A DNA stretch of 64,000 nt from Lysinibacillus xylanilyticus (GCF_001183605.1 NZ_LFXJ01000010.1:310001-374000), one strand, 5' to 3'. Positions 49,059 through 58,261 are shown, counted from the first letter of the stretch. A program made the numbers and translations. Notes: a model not told the origin generated them from the letters alone.

Positions 49059-50180
49059 ATGCTTATGGCCTATAACGAGCAGCGGCAGATTTTTCTTCCA
49101 TACCAATATTCAAGGGAAGCTTTACAACGATATAGGCGGCAGATGAAATTTTATTGTCCCCAATGCCAACAGCCTGTTCAATTAAAGATAGGTAAATATA
49201 ATATCCCTCATTTCGCTCATATTGCTAATAATAGCTGTGTACAGTTATTTGCAGAGGGTGAATCAAAACTTCATTTACAAGGGAAAGTCCAATTATTTGA
49301 ATGGCTGAGAAAACTCGGGCATACAGTAAAGCTGGAGCCTTATTTACAGAAACTTTCACAGCGACCAGATATGCTTCTGATAAAGGAGCAAAAGCAAATT
49401 GCCATTGAATTTCAATGTAGTACAATTTCACATGAAAAGTGGCAACTGCGTACATCTGGATACGAGAATAATTCTATACAGCCATTGTGGCTTTTTCAAA
49501 CACCTCAAAGACAATCTACACAAGGTATTCAAAAAATTTCTATTTCCCCAATTATGCAAAAGATGATAATTGCCACAGCACGAGGCTTGGCTTATTTGGT
49601 GACCTATGATGCAAACACATCGAGATTTATTTATTGGACGAATCTTCTTCATGTTCATGGGCATACTTTTATAGGTAAAGTACAGGAACTAACTATTCAC
49701 AAGCAACATTTTCCTTTTTATGAGCCTAAGTCAATTTCGAAAGAGGAATTTCATCTTTATTGGCAGCTTTATAAAAAGCATTGTAAGCAATTCGTATATC
49801 AACGTTTATTACATAGTAAAAGTGGGGTACAAGATTCATTTTTACGAAGTTGTTATGAATTACGTTTTGCTTTAATCGCTATGCCTGATTACGTAGGTGT
49901 TCCGGTAAAAGATGCGGAAGCGATACCGATGTTTTCTATTGAGTGGCAAACGATCTTACATTATTTTTGTCGTCGTTTACAATTAGTACCTCATGAACTA
50001 AACGAGGGAAATATTCGATCGTTTTTAATTCAACAAAATGTAGAGGTAACAAATCAAACAGTACAAGCAATCAAAAATTATGGAATGGTGCTGGCGAAAA
50101 GTTATAAGGAAAATGATTGTTTTCCGGATATTTGTGAGCAGGTGTACGCACATTTATTTGCAATTGCCACAATATACTGA
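49059..50180 (+). CDS. coiA: CoiA-like competence protein
   Basis: 373 residues, ATG behind AAAAAGGAG. An N-terminal zinc-finger-like part (Cys33 and Cys36 in FYCPQCQQPV; HFAHI after it) is followed by a nuclease-like core with RPDMLL and IAIEFQCS, the PD-(D/E)xK arrangement expected for CoiA. CoiA is needed for recombination of DNA taken up in competence. It sits between mecA and pepF as in B. subtilis (yjbF). Confidence 0.88.
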   Translation: MLMAYNEQRQIFLPYQYSREALQRYRRQMKFYCPQCQQPVQLKIGKYNIPHFAHIANNSCVQLFAEGESKLHLQGKVQLFEWLRKLGHTVKLEPYLQKLSQRPDMLLIKEQKQIAIEFQCSTISHEKWQLRTSGYENNSIQPLWLFQTPQRQSTQGIQKISISPIMQKMIIATARGLAYLVTYDANTSRFIYWTNLLHVHGHTFIGKVQELTIHKQHFPFYEPKSISKEEFHLYWQLYKKHCKQFVYQRLLHSKSGVQDSFLRSCYELRFALIAMPDYVGVPVKDAEAIPMFSIEWQTILHYFCRRLQLVPHELNEGNIRSFLIQQNVEVTNQTVQAIKNYGMVLAKSYKENDCFPDICEQVYAHLFAIATIY

Positions 50181-50228
50181 GAAAATATGAGAGTATAGGA
50201 AAAACTCACATATAAAGGGGGCTGGCAC

Positions 50229-52040
50229 ATGGCTAGTAATAAAGTTTTAATAAGAAATGAAGTTCCAGAAGAGTTAACTTGGCGCTTGGAGGATATATTT
50301 GCTACTGACGCTCTATGGGAAGAGGAGTATAAAGAAGTTTCAGAAATTGCAAAAAAGGCATCTAGCTTTGCAGGTACTTTAAAAAACGGAGCAGATGCGT
50401 TATTAGCAGTTCTTACTTATCACGATGATATTTATCAACGTACAATGAAGCTTTACACGTATGCTCATATGCGTAATGACCAAGATACGACAAATAGCTT
50501 CTACCAAGATATGAATAGTCGTATTCAAACATTAGCGACTAGTATCTCAGCTGCCCTAGCGTTTTTAACACCTGAGATTTTATCGTTGAGTGGAGAAACG
50601 ATAGAACAGTACTTAGCAGAAAACAAAGATTTACAACTGTATAAGCAATCCTTAATTGAAATAACGATGGCACGTCCGCACGTTTTACCAGCAGAACATG
50701 AAGCATTACTTGCACAAATGTCTGAGGTTACAGGTACTGCTTCCAATACATTTAGTATGTTAAATAACGCTGATATGGTCTTCCCAAAAGTAAAAAATGA
50801 AGAAGGGGAAGAAGTACAGCTAACTCAAGGTAACTACATTAAGTTTCTAGAAAGTAAAGATCGTACTGTTCGTGAAAATGCCTTTAAAGCAATGTATGAA
50901 ACTTACGGTAACTTTAAAAATACGTTTTCGTCTACATTAACTGGCAATGTTAAAAAGCATAATGTTAACGCACGTATCCGTAATTATGATTCCGCACGCC
51001 ACGCAGCAATGTCTAACAATTTCATTCCAGAAAGTGTTTATGATCAATTAGTAGAAACAATCCATAAGCATTTACCAGCTATGCAGCGCTATATTTCATT
51101 ACGTAAGAAACTTTTAGGTGTGGATGAACTGCATATGTGGGATTTATTTGCTCCACTCGTTAAGGAAGTCGATATGAAAGTCACTTACGACGATGCTAAG
51201 GATATTTTAGTAAAGGCTTTAGCGCCACTAGGTGAGGAATATCAAGGGATTGTTCAGGGTGGTCTTGATAACCGTTGGGTGGATGTCTTAGAAAACAAAG
51301 GGAAACGCAGTGGTGCGTACTCTTCAGGTGCTTATGGGACGAATCCATACATTTTAATGAACTGGCAAGACAATGTTAATAATCTATTTACACTAGCTCA
51401 TGAATTTGGTCATAGTGTACACAGTTATTATTCACGTAAAAATCAGCCGTTCGTTTATGGTGATTATTCTATTTTTGTGGCTGAAGTAGCTTCGACATGT
51501 AATGAAGAACTGTTAAATGATTATTTACTTAAAACAATTGAAGATCCACAACAGAAAATTTATTTATTAAATCATTGGTTAGATGGCTTCAGAAGTACTG
51601 TTTTCAGACAAACAATGTTTGCTGAATTTGAACACCTAATCCACCAAATGGATAAGAATGGTGAATCTTTAACAGCAGAGCGTTTAACAGAGGTTTACTA
51701 TAATTTAAATAAACAATACTTCGGCGAGGATATAGTTGTAGATGAGGAAATCGGCTTAGAATGGGCTCGTATTCCACACTTCTACTATAATTACTATGTG
51801 TATCAATATGCTACAGGTAAGTCAGCTGCAACAGCATTAAGTAAACAGATTTTAGAAGAGGGTACACCAGCTGTAGAACGTTATATTAATAACTTCTTAA
51901 AAGCAGGTTGCTCTGATTTCCCAATTGAGGTATTAAAGGCAGCGGGTGTTGATATGAACGTTGCTAAGCCGATTGATGATGCATGTAAAGTATTTGAAGA
52001 ACGTTTAAATGAGTTAGAAAAATTATTGTTGAATAATTAA
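50229..52040 (+). CDS. pepF: Oligoendopeptidase F (M3B)
   Basis: 603 residues, ATG behind AAAGGGGGC. Zinc motif HEFGH at 391-395 (LAHEFGHSVHS), with the downstream Glu in FVAEVASTCNE. Cytoplasmic enzyme cutting peptides of about 7-17 residues. Length and place after coiA match B. subtilis yjbG. Terminator directly downstream. Confidence 0.96.
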   Translation: MASNKVLIRNEVPEELTWRLEDIFATDALWEEEYKEVSEIAKKASSFAGTLKNGADALLAVLTYHDDIYQRTMKLYTYAHMRNDQDTTNSFYQDMNSRIQTLATSISAALAFLTPEILSLSGETIEQYLAENKDLQLYKQSLIEITMARPHVLPAEHEALLAQMSEVTGTASNTFSMLNNADMVFPKVKNEEGEEVQLTQGNYIKFLESKDRTVRENAFKAMYETYGNFKNTFSSTLTGNVKKHNVNARIRNYDSARHAAMSNNFIPESVYDQLVETIHKHLPAMQRYISLRKKLLGVDELHMWDLFAPLVKEVDMKVTYDDAKDILVKALAPLGEEYQGIVQGGLDNRWVDVLENKGKRSGAYSSGAYGTNPYILMNWQDNVNNLFTLAHEFGHSVHSYYSRKNQPFVYGDYSIFVAEVASTCNEELLNDYLLKTIEDPQQKIYLLNHWLDGFRSTVFRQTMFAEFEHLIHQMDKNGESLTAERLTEVYYNLNKQYFGEDIVVDEEIGLEWARIPHFYYNYYVYQYATGKSAATALSKQILEEGTPAVERYINNFLKAGCSDFPIEVLKAAGVDMNVAKPIDDACKVFEERLNELEKLLLNN

Positions 52041-52047
52041 TTTTGGA

Positions 52048-52078
52048 GGCTGTAGGTATTTCACTACAGCCTTTTTTC
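52048..52078 (+). terminator. Terminator of pepF
   Basis: GGCTGTAG (52048-52055) pairs with CTACAGCC (52064-52071), followed by TTTTTT. Confidence 0.9.
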
Positions 52079-52326
52079 TATGGTTAGTTGAGTGATTAAC
52101 AATAAAAGAATAATGAATTTTTTTGATTTCTAAATGTTTAAAAGTGCGTATCTTGAAAAAATACTGTTTGAAATCGCTTTCTATTTGACAAATTTGTGAA
52201 TCTACCATCGGATTTATTGCTATATTTACTATCCCATGATAAAGTAATTCATGTGAAATAAATCACAAAACAAACATACACCCCTTTGTTTGAACGTGAA
52301 CATTTCTCCCATCCCCTTTGTGAAAA

Positions 52327-52372
52327 AGAAGCGTCACTATCTGTCGAGGATAGTGGCGCTTCTTTTATTTTT
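52327..52372 (+). terminator. Orphan terminator-like hairpin
   Basis: GAAGCGTCACTATC pairs with GATAGTGGCGCTTC (one G-T), followed by TTTTATTTTTT. No gene ends here; pepF already has its own terminator. It may end an unrecognised small RNA starting around 52220-52260. Confidence 0.6.
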
Positions 52373-52397
52373 TATAAATCTTGATCAAACGGCGAAG

Positions 52398-52482
52398 TAT
52401 TCCGATAAAACTCAAAAACGTTCCGATAAATCACCGAAACGTTCCGATAAATCACTAGAACATTCCGATAAATATATATAGC
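52398..52482. repeat. 21-bp-period tandem array 5 (4 units)
   Basis: TTCCGATAAA recurs at 52400, 52421, 52442 and 52463, steps of exactly 21. The tails differ slightly. It is the shortest of the five arrays. Confidence 0.82.
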
Positions 52483-52548
52483 CTAATTCTGGTGGGCGTT
52501 CCGAAGAGCCACTCGATGCTCCAAAACACCGAGAACCGCCGATTTTTC

Positions 52549-52600
52549 AAAAATAAAATGAATGCAACCAGTTGCATTCATTTTATTTTTTCTTTATAAT
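52549..52600 (+). promoter_or_regulatory. MFS pump promoter with palindromic TetR-type operator
   Basis: A perfect palindrome runs over 52549-52590 (20-base arms, centre CA). Its heart, GAATGCAACCAGTTGCATTC at 52560-52579, overlaps TTGCAT (-35, 52572-52577). TATAAT at 52595-52600 is 17 bases on. A related 20-mer sits at the same offset in the tetR promoter. The palindrome also resembles a terminator on either strand. Confidence 0.78.
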
Positions 52601-52624
52601 GCAATCAAATGATTACATTATATC

Positions 52625-52900
52625 TCCATTCAGTGGGTGTCAAAACACCCACTGAATGGAGATAAAGCCTCCGGCGAATGTCACGGATTTTTAAAGGAAT
52701 GATATAAGGATGTTAGCCTAAAACCTTCGCATCCTGCGAAAACGGCTAACTGACCTGCATCGGTAAAAACGCCACGTCCTGTGGCATAACCGAATTGACC
52801 GACATCGTGTCGGTCCTCGAGCTGGCCTGGGCACAATTCAAAATCCGGACGCATTGTTTATCAGCGACAGCGGCAATTACGCCAAGGCGAAATTAATGAA
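52625..52900 (+). repeat. R2 structured repeat inside the MFS leader (R2d)
   Basis: It opens with a self-complementary TCCATTCAGTGGGTGT/ACACCCACTGAATGGA hairpin. Module g (GTTAGCC 52712-52718, GGCTAAC 52744-52750) has module h inserted in its P3 loop: CGGTAAAAACGCCACG...ACCG, then GACCGAC ATCGT GTCGGTC. It lies wholly between the promoter and the ATG of the pump gene. Confidence 0.78.
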
Positions 52901-52913
52901 AAGAGGCTAGAAA

Positions 52914-54602
52914 ATGAAAGGTAAACAAAGTTATATTATGCCGGTAATTGCTGCGGCGCTTGGTTTTTTTATGGCTTTATTGGACACCACAGTTGTGAAT
53001 GTATCTTTGCCAAAAATTACAGCATACTATGAAACTACAATTGATCAAATTTCTTGGGTGATTGATAGCTACAACATTGCATTTGGCGTTGTTTTGCTAA
53101 CGGCGGTAAGATTTGCAGACCAATTTGGTAGGAAGAAAATATTTCAAATAGGGCTTATTTTGTTTGTGGTTGCGTCAGTTTTATGTGGAATATCGCAATC
53201 TATTGAGTTATTAATCTTATTTCGGGCGATTCAAGGTTTGGCGGCAGCAATGATTGTTCCAGTATGTATTCCTTTAGTACTTGTTCATACTCCGCCTGAA
53301 AAGGTTGGTGTTGTAACGGCACTATTTGGAATAATGGCGGGAATATCGACAGCATTGGGACCGACAATTGGAGGAGTAATCTCAGAGAATTTTTCATGGC
53401 AGTGGATATTTTATATTAATTTACCAATCGGTATTTTAGCAGTGAGTTTAATTCATTCCTTTGTACATGAATCGTATGATCCTACTGCCTCTAAGAAAAT
53501 AGACTGGATGGGTATGATAACAATTAGTATTTCATTGTTTGCACTTATATACGGTCTTTTACAAGTGAAAGAATTTGGGTGGTCATCACCACTTGTTCTT
53601 AGTTGTTTAATTGGCAGTGTTATAGGTTTACTATTGTTTGTAAAGATTGAATCAAAAAATAAAGATCCAATGCTTCCAGTTCAGTTGTTTAAAAACTATC
53701 AATTTGCATGTGGGAATATCGCACTGTTATGTTTAGGAATCGGTATGATGTGTGTCTACTTTTTAATGGCATTTTATTTAACAACAGTAAACGGAATTTC
53801 TCAGATACAAGCGGGCTTAATTCTTAGCTCATCTTCTATAGCGACAATGCTCATTACACCTATTGCAGCTAAAGCAAATAAATGGGGAACATTGTGGTTT
53901 GGTGTCATTGGTTATGTACTATTTAGTATTGGAACCTACTTGTTAGGTTTTATTTCACCAGATCAATCGGTTTGGGCTATTGTTGGAGTTTTAATGATTG
54001 TCGGTTTAGGATCAGGATTAATCTTTAGCCCATTATCAATAGCACTCATTTTGCAGGTTCCCGAAGAAAAGGCAGGGATTGCATCAGGGTTATTTCAAGT
54101 AAGTCGTGTAATTGGGGCTGCGGTTGGCGTGGCAATTTTAGTAGTGATGCTACAGCATATGATGCAGAACGAAATGAAAACAGCAAAAAATGAGATGATC
54201 GAAAAGGTTGAAATTAGTAAACTTAGTGATAATACTAAGGAAAAGCTAAAACTTCAATTCGAAAAAAATAAAAATGAGCTAACAGAAAATAAATCGTCAC
54301 TACAGGATGTTTTACATAAGCTAACGGACGAAGAGGAAAAAGTACTAAAATCTTCACCAGACATCGCACATGCTGAAATTAATAAGAGATTTGCCATTGA
54401 AAGAAAGGAAATAATAAATATTTATCCAGCGTTAGAAAAAATAATTAAGGATCATATTTCTTTAGCATTTAAAGCAGTTTTTAGATTTGGAGCAATTGTC
54501 ATGTTAGTTGGTGCCGTTTTCGCTTATTTAAATGGCATAAATGCAAGAAGAATGAAGAAATATATAAGAAAACGAAACTTTGAGGTTGCTATGAAACGTT
54601 AA
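52914..54602 (+). CDS. MFS drug efflux transporter, DHA2 (EmrB/QacA) type
   Basis: 562 residues with hydrophobic segments consistent with 14 spans. Signatures are LDTTVVNVSLPKI in the first span, a motif A-like loop (DQFGRKKIF) and motif C-like ALGPTIGGVISENFSWQWIF. Before the last span is a long charged, coiled-coil-like insertion (about 425-515), longer than usual. It exports drugs or toxic organics using the proton gradient; the substrate is unknown. Its promoter and that of the adjacent tetR share an operator, so it is probably induced by TetR ligands. Confidence 0.9.
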   Translation: MKGKQSYIMPVIAAALGFFMALLDTTVVNVSLPKITAYYETTIDQISWVIDSYNIAFGVVLLTAVRFADQFGRKKIFQIGLILFVVASVLCGISQSIELLILFRAIQGLAAAMIVPVCIPLVLVHTPPEKVGVVTALFGIMAGISTALGPTIGGVISENFSWQWIFYINLPIGILAVSLIHSFVHESYDPTASKKIDWMGMITISISLFALIYGLLQVKEFGWSSPLVLSCLIGSVIGLLLFVKIESKNKDPMLPVQLFKNYQFACGNIALLCLGIGMMCVYFLMAFYLTTVNGISQIQAGLILSSSSIATMLITPIAAKANKWGTLWFGVIGYVLFSIGTYLLGFISPDQSVWAIVGVLMIVGLGSGLIFSPLSIALILQVPEEKAGIASGLFQVSRVIGAAVGVAILVVMLQHMMQNEMKTAKNEMIEKVEISKLSDNTKEKLKLQFEKNKNELTENKSSLQDVLHKLTDEEEKVLKSSPDIAHAEINKRFAIERKEIINIYPALEKIIKDHISLAFKAVFRFGAIVMLVGAVFAYLNGINARRMKKYIRKRNFEVAMKR

Positions 54603-54604
54603 TT

Positions 54605-54645
54605 GAACGCAACTGATTGCTATCACTTTCTGATTCCGATATAAT
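54605..54645 (+). promoter_or_regulatory. tetR promoter with operator
   Basis: GAACGCAACTGATTGCTATC (54605-54624) overlaps TTGCTA (-35, 54617-54622). TATAAT (54640-54645) follows after exactly 17 bases. The operator-to--35 offset (12) is identical to that at the MFS promoter. Confidence 0.8.
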
Positions 54646-54683
54646 ATTGAGCAAATTATGTTCGAAGGAGGAAAGTGGGCATA

Positions 54684-55283
54684 ATGGCAAAGTTGAAGAC
54701 AAGAGAAAAAATTCTTAATGCTGCATTGACACTTTTTGGTGAAAAGGGGTTTGCTGGAACTTCGACACGTGAAATTGCTGAACGTGCCGGTGTGAATCAC
54801 ATTACACTTTTTAGACACTTTGGAAATAAAGAGAATTTGTTTCGTGAGAGTGTTATTTCACATAAAACAGACAGAGATTATTTTCCTAAAGTAGAAGAGG
54901 CGTTTACGGGTGATATTAAGCATGACCTTAAAATCTTGGCACAAGCTTATTTTGAAGAAAACATTCCTGTCAAGGAAACTATTTGGGTACTTATGCGTGA
55001 GATTCAACAAGACAAAGAATTTGAAAAAATGTTTTTTGAATACCCAAATAAGTTATTTCACCATTTAGAGAATTATTTAATTAAATTACATGAGCAAGGG
55101 AAAATTCCAAAAGGGAACTTTAAATATACAGCAAATTTTTTCTATTCTTTGCTGTCCTCAATTTTAGTTTTCCAATTGACGTTACCATATATAAATGAGC
55201 ATATTAATCCAGATATTGATGAGATGATAGATGAGGTTGTGCATTTATTTACTTTAAGTTTGTATAATCCTAAAGAAAGTTAA
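54684..55283 (+). CDS. TetR/AcrR family repressor of the efflux pump
   Basis: 199 residues from ATG 54684. GTG 54675 is only three bases from AAGGAGG and would add three residues, so the start is uncertain. The N-terminal helix-turn-helix is typical (TREIAERAGVNHITLFRHFG). The C-terminal part is the helical ligand-binding domain with TetR_C-like aromatic residues. Two matching operators predict self-repression and control of the MFS gene 5' of it. Confidence 0.9.
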   Translation: MAKLKTREKILNAALTLFGEKGFAGTSTREIAERAGVNHITLFRHFGNKENLFRESVISHKTDRDYFPKVEEAFTGDIKHDLKILAQAYFEENIPVKETIWVLMREIQQDKEFEKMFFEYPNKLFHHLENYLIKLHEQGKIPKGNFKYTANFFYSLLSSILVFQLTLPYINEHINPDIDEMIDEVVHLFTLSLYNPKES

Positions 55284-55293
55284 TGAAAAGACA

Positions 55294-55336
55294 AATAAGA
55301 GCAAGTGAAGAAAACTTCACTTGCTCTTATTCTTTG
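55294..55336. terminator. Terminator between tetR and spxH
   Basis: AATAAGAGCAAGTGAAG pairs perfectly with CTTCACTTGCTCTTATT, loop AAAA. It serves convergent genes. Confidence 0.93.
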
Positions 55337-55362
55337 GAGCTTAGAATAATAGTATAATTGCA

Positions 55363-56172
55363 TTATTTAATACGCCACAATGTAGCGTGATCTGTCTGAA
55401 TTCGTTCAATCTTTTGTTGCAGCATACGCTTTTTTAATTCGCGTTCAGCCGTTTGTTCTGTTAATGAGTAGATGAAAGCTACTTCATTTGTTGAAAGTGT
55501 ATGAAATTTTGTAAATAATTCTTCCAATGTTGGTAATGGTTGACGCACAAGCTGTTCATCCATTATTTCTTGTAAAATATGTTCATAAACTTCATAGGAA
55601 TAGTTACCACTAACTTTAAGACCCTCATCTTCAATACATTCATTGAAAAATACAATACTCGGTACTTCATCAACTTCCATTTCACGTTTAATATATAAAT
55701 CGCATTGGAAGGCACGTGCTGCTTCTTTTGAACCAAAGTCTGCAGAAAACTCATTCATGTCTAATTGAACATCTTCTGCAATTTTTAACAGCGTTGCATA
55801 TGAATTGACATCTTGCTGGTTTAGTAATACATATTCTTGTAGTTTCGACAAATAGCGAGCTCCTACACGTTTGCCCTGTAATTCTGCCGCTTTAATAGCG
55901 ATAGATGGTAAAACAGGGTGATTAATGTCGAGTTCAATACCTGATATACAACCCTTTACACGTTTGCTTAAACAATTCAAAGAGGCGAGCTCTGTGCTTA
56001 GTACAAAGCGCCATGTAAAGTAATGGTTGTACTCAAGATTTAACTTACGAAGAATGGCTTGCATATTAAATGCTTCTGGACAAAGTGGATCTACGAAAAT
56101 ATACAATTCAATAGGCTTATTAGCAGTAGAAATCTCAGGCGTTGGCTTCTGCAGCATTTGAATATTATTCAC
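55363..56172 (-). CDS. spxH: SpxH (YjbH) adaptor for ClpXP degradation of Spx
   Basis: 269 residues from GTG 56172, nine bases after GAGGGGG inside the end of yjbI; longer in-frame starts overlap yjbI more and lack a site. It is a DsbA/thioredoxin-like fold starting IELYIFVDPLCPEAF. The usual second Cys of the CxxC position is Ala (CPEA). It delivers Spx to ClpXP under non-stress conditions. It is coupled to yjbI by an 8-base overlap, as in the B. subtilis order. Confidence 0.9.
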   Translation of the reverse strand: MNNIQMLQKPTPEISTANKPIELYIFVDPLCPEAFNMQAILRKLNLEYNHYFTWRFVLSTELASLNCLSKRVKGCISGIELDINHPVLPSIAIKAAELQGKRVGARYLSKLQEYVLLNQQDVNSYATLLKIAEDVQLDMNEFSADFGSKEAARAFQCDLYIKREMEVDEVPSIVFFNECIEDEGLKVSGNYSYEVYEHILQEIMDEQLVRQPLPTLEELFTKFHTLSTNEVAFIYSLTEQTAERELKKRMLQQKIERIQTDHATLWRIK

Positions 56173-56572
56173 GTAACAATTCCCCCTCATCGTCATTTGG
56201 TGTATTAATCATGTGATGAGCTGTTAATACTAAACGTTGATAATAAGTTTCACGGAACTTCCCTTCCAACCCAACTTCATCCATCGCCTCGGACATACAT
56301 TCAAGCCAAGCTTGAGCACGATCAGGTGTAATCGGAAAATTCATATGGCGTGCACGCATCATCGGATGTCCATGCTCCTCAGTAAAAAGATTTGGTCCAC
56401 CTAAATACTGTGTTTGAAATTGAATTTGCTTGCGAGCTGTCTCTGTTAAATCTTTCGGAAAGATTGGAATAAGATCAGGATGCTGAGCAACTCTTTTATA
56501 GAATGCATGGATTAGCTCTGAAAGCTTTTCAGCCCCCAGCTCCTCATAAGGAACAGTGTATTTTCGACTCAT
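56165..56572 (-). CDS. yjbI: Group II truncated hemoglobin (YjbI-like)
   Basis: 135 residues. Globin features: FYKRVAQHPDLIPIFPKDL (B to E region), a Tyr-containing QTQYLGGP, and the proximal-His segment ARHMNFPITPDRAQAWLECM. In B. subtilis YjbI is coded upstream of spxH (yjbH), with which it shares an operon and has been linked to protection from oxidants. Start ATG behind AAAGGGG. Confidence 0.92.
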   Translation of the reverse strand: MSRKYTVPYEELGAEKLSELIHAFYKRVAQHPDLIPIFPKDLTETARKQIQFQTQYLGGPNLFTEEHGHPMMRARHMNFPITPDRAQAWLECMSEAMDEVGLEGKFRETYYQRLVLTAHHMINTPNDDEGELLRE

Positions 56573-56730
56573 ATGTTTAATGCCCCTTTTAATTCTTTAT
56601 ATCGTAAAGTATATTTTTATACTTGGTCATCTTTACAAATGTGAATTTCTTGTGACTACCTTCATTCTATCAACGTCTTTTCGTTAACACAAACAAAGCG
56701 CTTTCCGAAATTTTTTTCGCTAGAAAAGCA

Positions 56731-56757
56731 CAAATTTCACCACGCGGGTGAAATTTG
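56731..56757 (-). terminator. Weak terminator-like hairpin after yjbJ
   Basis: CAAATTTCACC pairs with GGTGAAATTTG. On the minus strand a TGCTTTTC follows, so the T tract is poor. Confidence 0.45.
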
Positions 56758-56790
56758 CCGAAAAAGACTGTATTAACAATGTTTATGCGA

Positions 56791-57579
56791 TTAGACTGTG
56801 TAGTAATTCATCACTTTTTTGACATAATTCTGTGTTTCTTTGAAAGGAGGAATGCCACCGTACTTTGTTACGCGTGAAGCGCCTGAGTTATAAGCAGCTA
56901 ACGCTAAAGTAGGATCATTATCAAACTTATCTAGCAATTGGCGTAAATATTTTGCCCCTGCCATAATATTTTGCTCAGGATCAAAGGCGTTTGTAACCCC
57001 TAAATATTGCGCTGTTTTTGGCATTAATTGCATTAATCCTTGTGCTCCAGCATGACTAACCACGCTTGAATTAAAATTAGACTCTTGCTTGATCACTGCG
57101 GCGATAAGTTTCTCAGGTACATTATATGTAGCTGCTGCCTTTTGAATAATCGAAGCGTATTGGTTTGCACCTGCTAATGAATTGGCATACGCTGTTGAAC
57201 CAATTACATTATCCGAAACATAGGAGTCGAGTTTTGTACTAGATTGTGTATTTGCTAATGCCGTCTGTACAGCAGAAGGTATAAAGACGTCGTTAGAACC
57301 ATTGTAAAGTAATGATTGATACGCACTATTTTGCATGTTTTCAGCTAACCCATTTAAACTACTGAACTGGCTCATCATTGACGAAGCGCTTGATACGCCC
57401 CCGAGCAAACTGGATAATTTTGCATTGTTAGTAGTAGTTGAGTCGCCGAGCAATTCGCTAATCATATCAGAAAATATAGAATTGCTGTCTGTAAGATTGT
57501 TTGACGATGAATTTTCTGAAGATCCTAGTGTTTGTAATGCTTGAATTTCAAGTAAAGTTCTGAGTGATTGGATATCCAA
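56791..57579 (-). CDS. yjbJ: Lytic transglycosylase, SLT domain (YjbJ-like)
   Basis: 262 residues starting at TTG with AAAGGATG upstream. The first about 135 residues are Ser/Asn-rich and probably disordered. The SLT domain (about 140-262) carries catalytic Glu166 in VIKQESNF, with GAQGLMQLMP and ALAAYNSGASRV. It cleaves peptidoglycan glycan strands. No classical signal peptide is visible. B. subtilis yjbJ has the same neighbours. Confidence 0.9.
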   Translation of the reverse strand: MDIQSLRTLLEIQALQTLGSSENSSSNNLTDSNSIFSDMISELLGDSTTTNNAKLSSLLGGVSSASSMMSQFSSLNGLAENMQNSAYQSLLYNGSNDVFIPSAVQTALANTQSSTKLDSYVSDNVIGSTAYANSLAGANQYASIIQKAAATYNVPEKLIAAVIKQESNFNSSVVSHAGAQGLMQLMPKTAQYLGVTNAFDPEQNIMAGAKYLRQLLDKFDNDPTLALAAYNSGASRVTKYGGIPPFKETQNYVKKVMNYYTV

Positions 57580-57618
57580 GGAATTGTCATCCTTTCTTGT
57601 AAACTAGTTAGGCTACTG

Positions 57619-58203
57619 TTAATTATTCATTTGTAATGCTTTCATGAAACGTGCGATTTTTTTATCTGTAACTCGTTTTTCAATACCATATTGCTGTAGA
57701 AATTCGTCGAAGATTGCATTTCCTTTTATTGCATCTTTTGATTCATATTCTACCTCATAATCGTCGCACTGCAAATAGAAAGAATGATCGAATACTAGAA
57801 GGCCATCCCTATAAGGAATTTCGACACGATCAGTTGTAAGTGAACCAAATACTGCTAATTTTTCTAAAGAAATGTTGAAGAGAGCTAGTCTTTTTGCAAC
57901 TTCTGGGGCATAGAAACCTTCTCCAGCAAGCATTTTCTTAGCTTGCTCAGCGGTTAATTCGTCAGTCGTCTCTAAATGAGCATGCTCTGCATTTTTTTCT
58001 TTTAAAGTACATTCAAAATATTTGTCGATTTGTCTAATACGAAGCCCGCTTTGTAGTTTCCGAATAGCTTGAGAGGGTGTGTCGAAATAATGATTTGTTT
58101 GACGATGAATAGCATTTTCGGGAATATTGAAAGCTTGCAATAAATGTTCGTATTGTTGTTTTGTTAAGAGATTTTTAAATTCTATTTCAAGTTGTTGTGC
58201 CAT
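57619..58203 (-). CDS. yjbK: CYTH domain protein (YjbK-like)
   Basis: 194 residues from ATG 58203 (GGTGAGG upstream). The CYTH hallmark ExExK is EIEFK at 6-10, and alternating charged beta-strand residues follow (LRIRQIDKYFECTLKEK). CYTH proteins are triphosphate-tunnel enzymes acting on triphosphates or inorganic triphosphate; the precise substrate is unknown. Place and start (IEFKNLLTK) match B. subtilis YjbK. Confidence 0.92.
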   Translation of the reverse strand: MAQQLEIEFKNLLTKQQYEHLLQAFNIPENAIHRQTNHYFDTPSQAIRKLQSGLRIRQIDKYFECTLKEKNAEHAHLETTDELTAEQAKKMLAGEGFYAPEVAKRLALFNISLEKLAVFGSLTTDRVEIPYRDGLLVFDHSFYLQCDDYEVEYESKDAIKGNAIFDEFLQQYGIEKRVTDKKIARFMKALQMNN

Positions 58204-58261
58204 TATCCTCACCTGTTTATATAAATTTTTTTTGTGTATTGATTAAGAAAGATCGGTCGAA

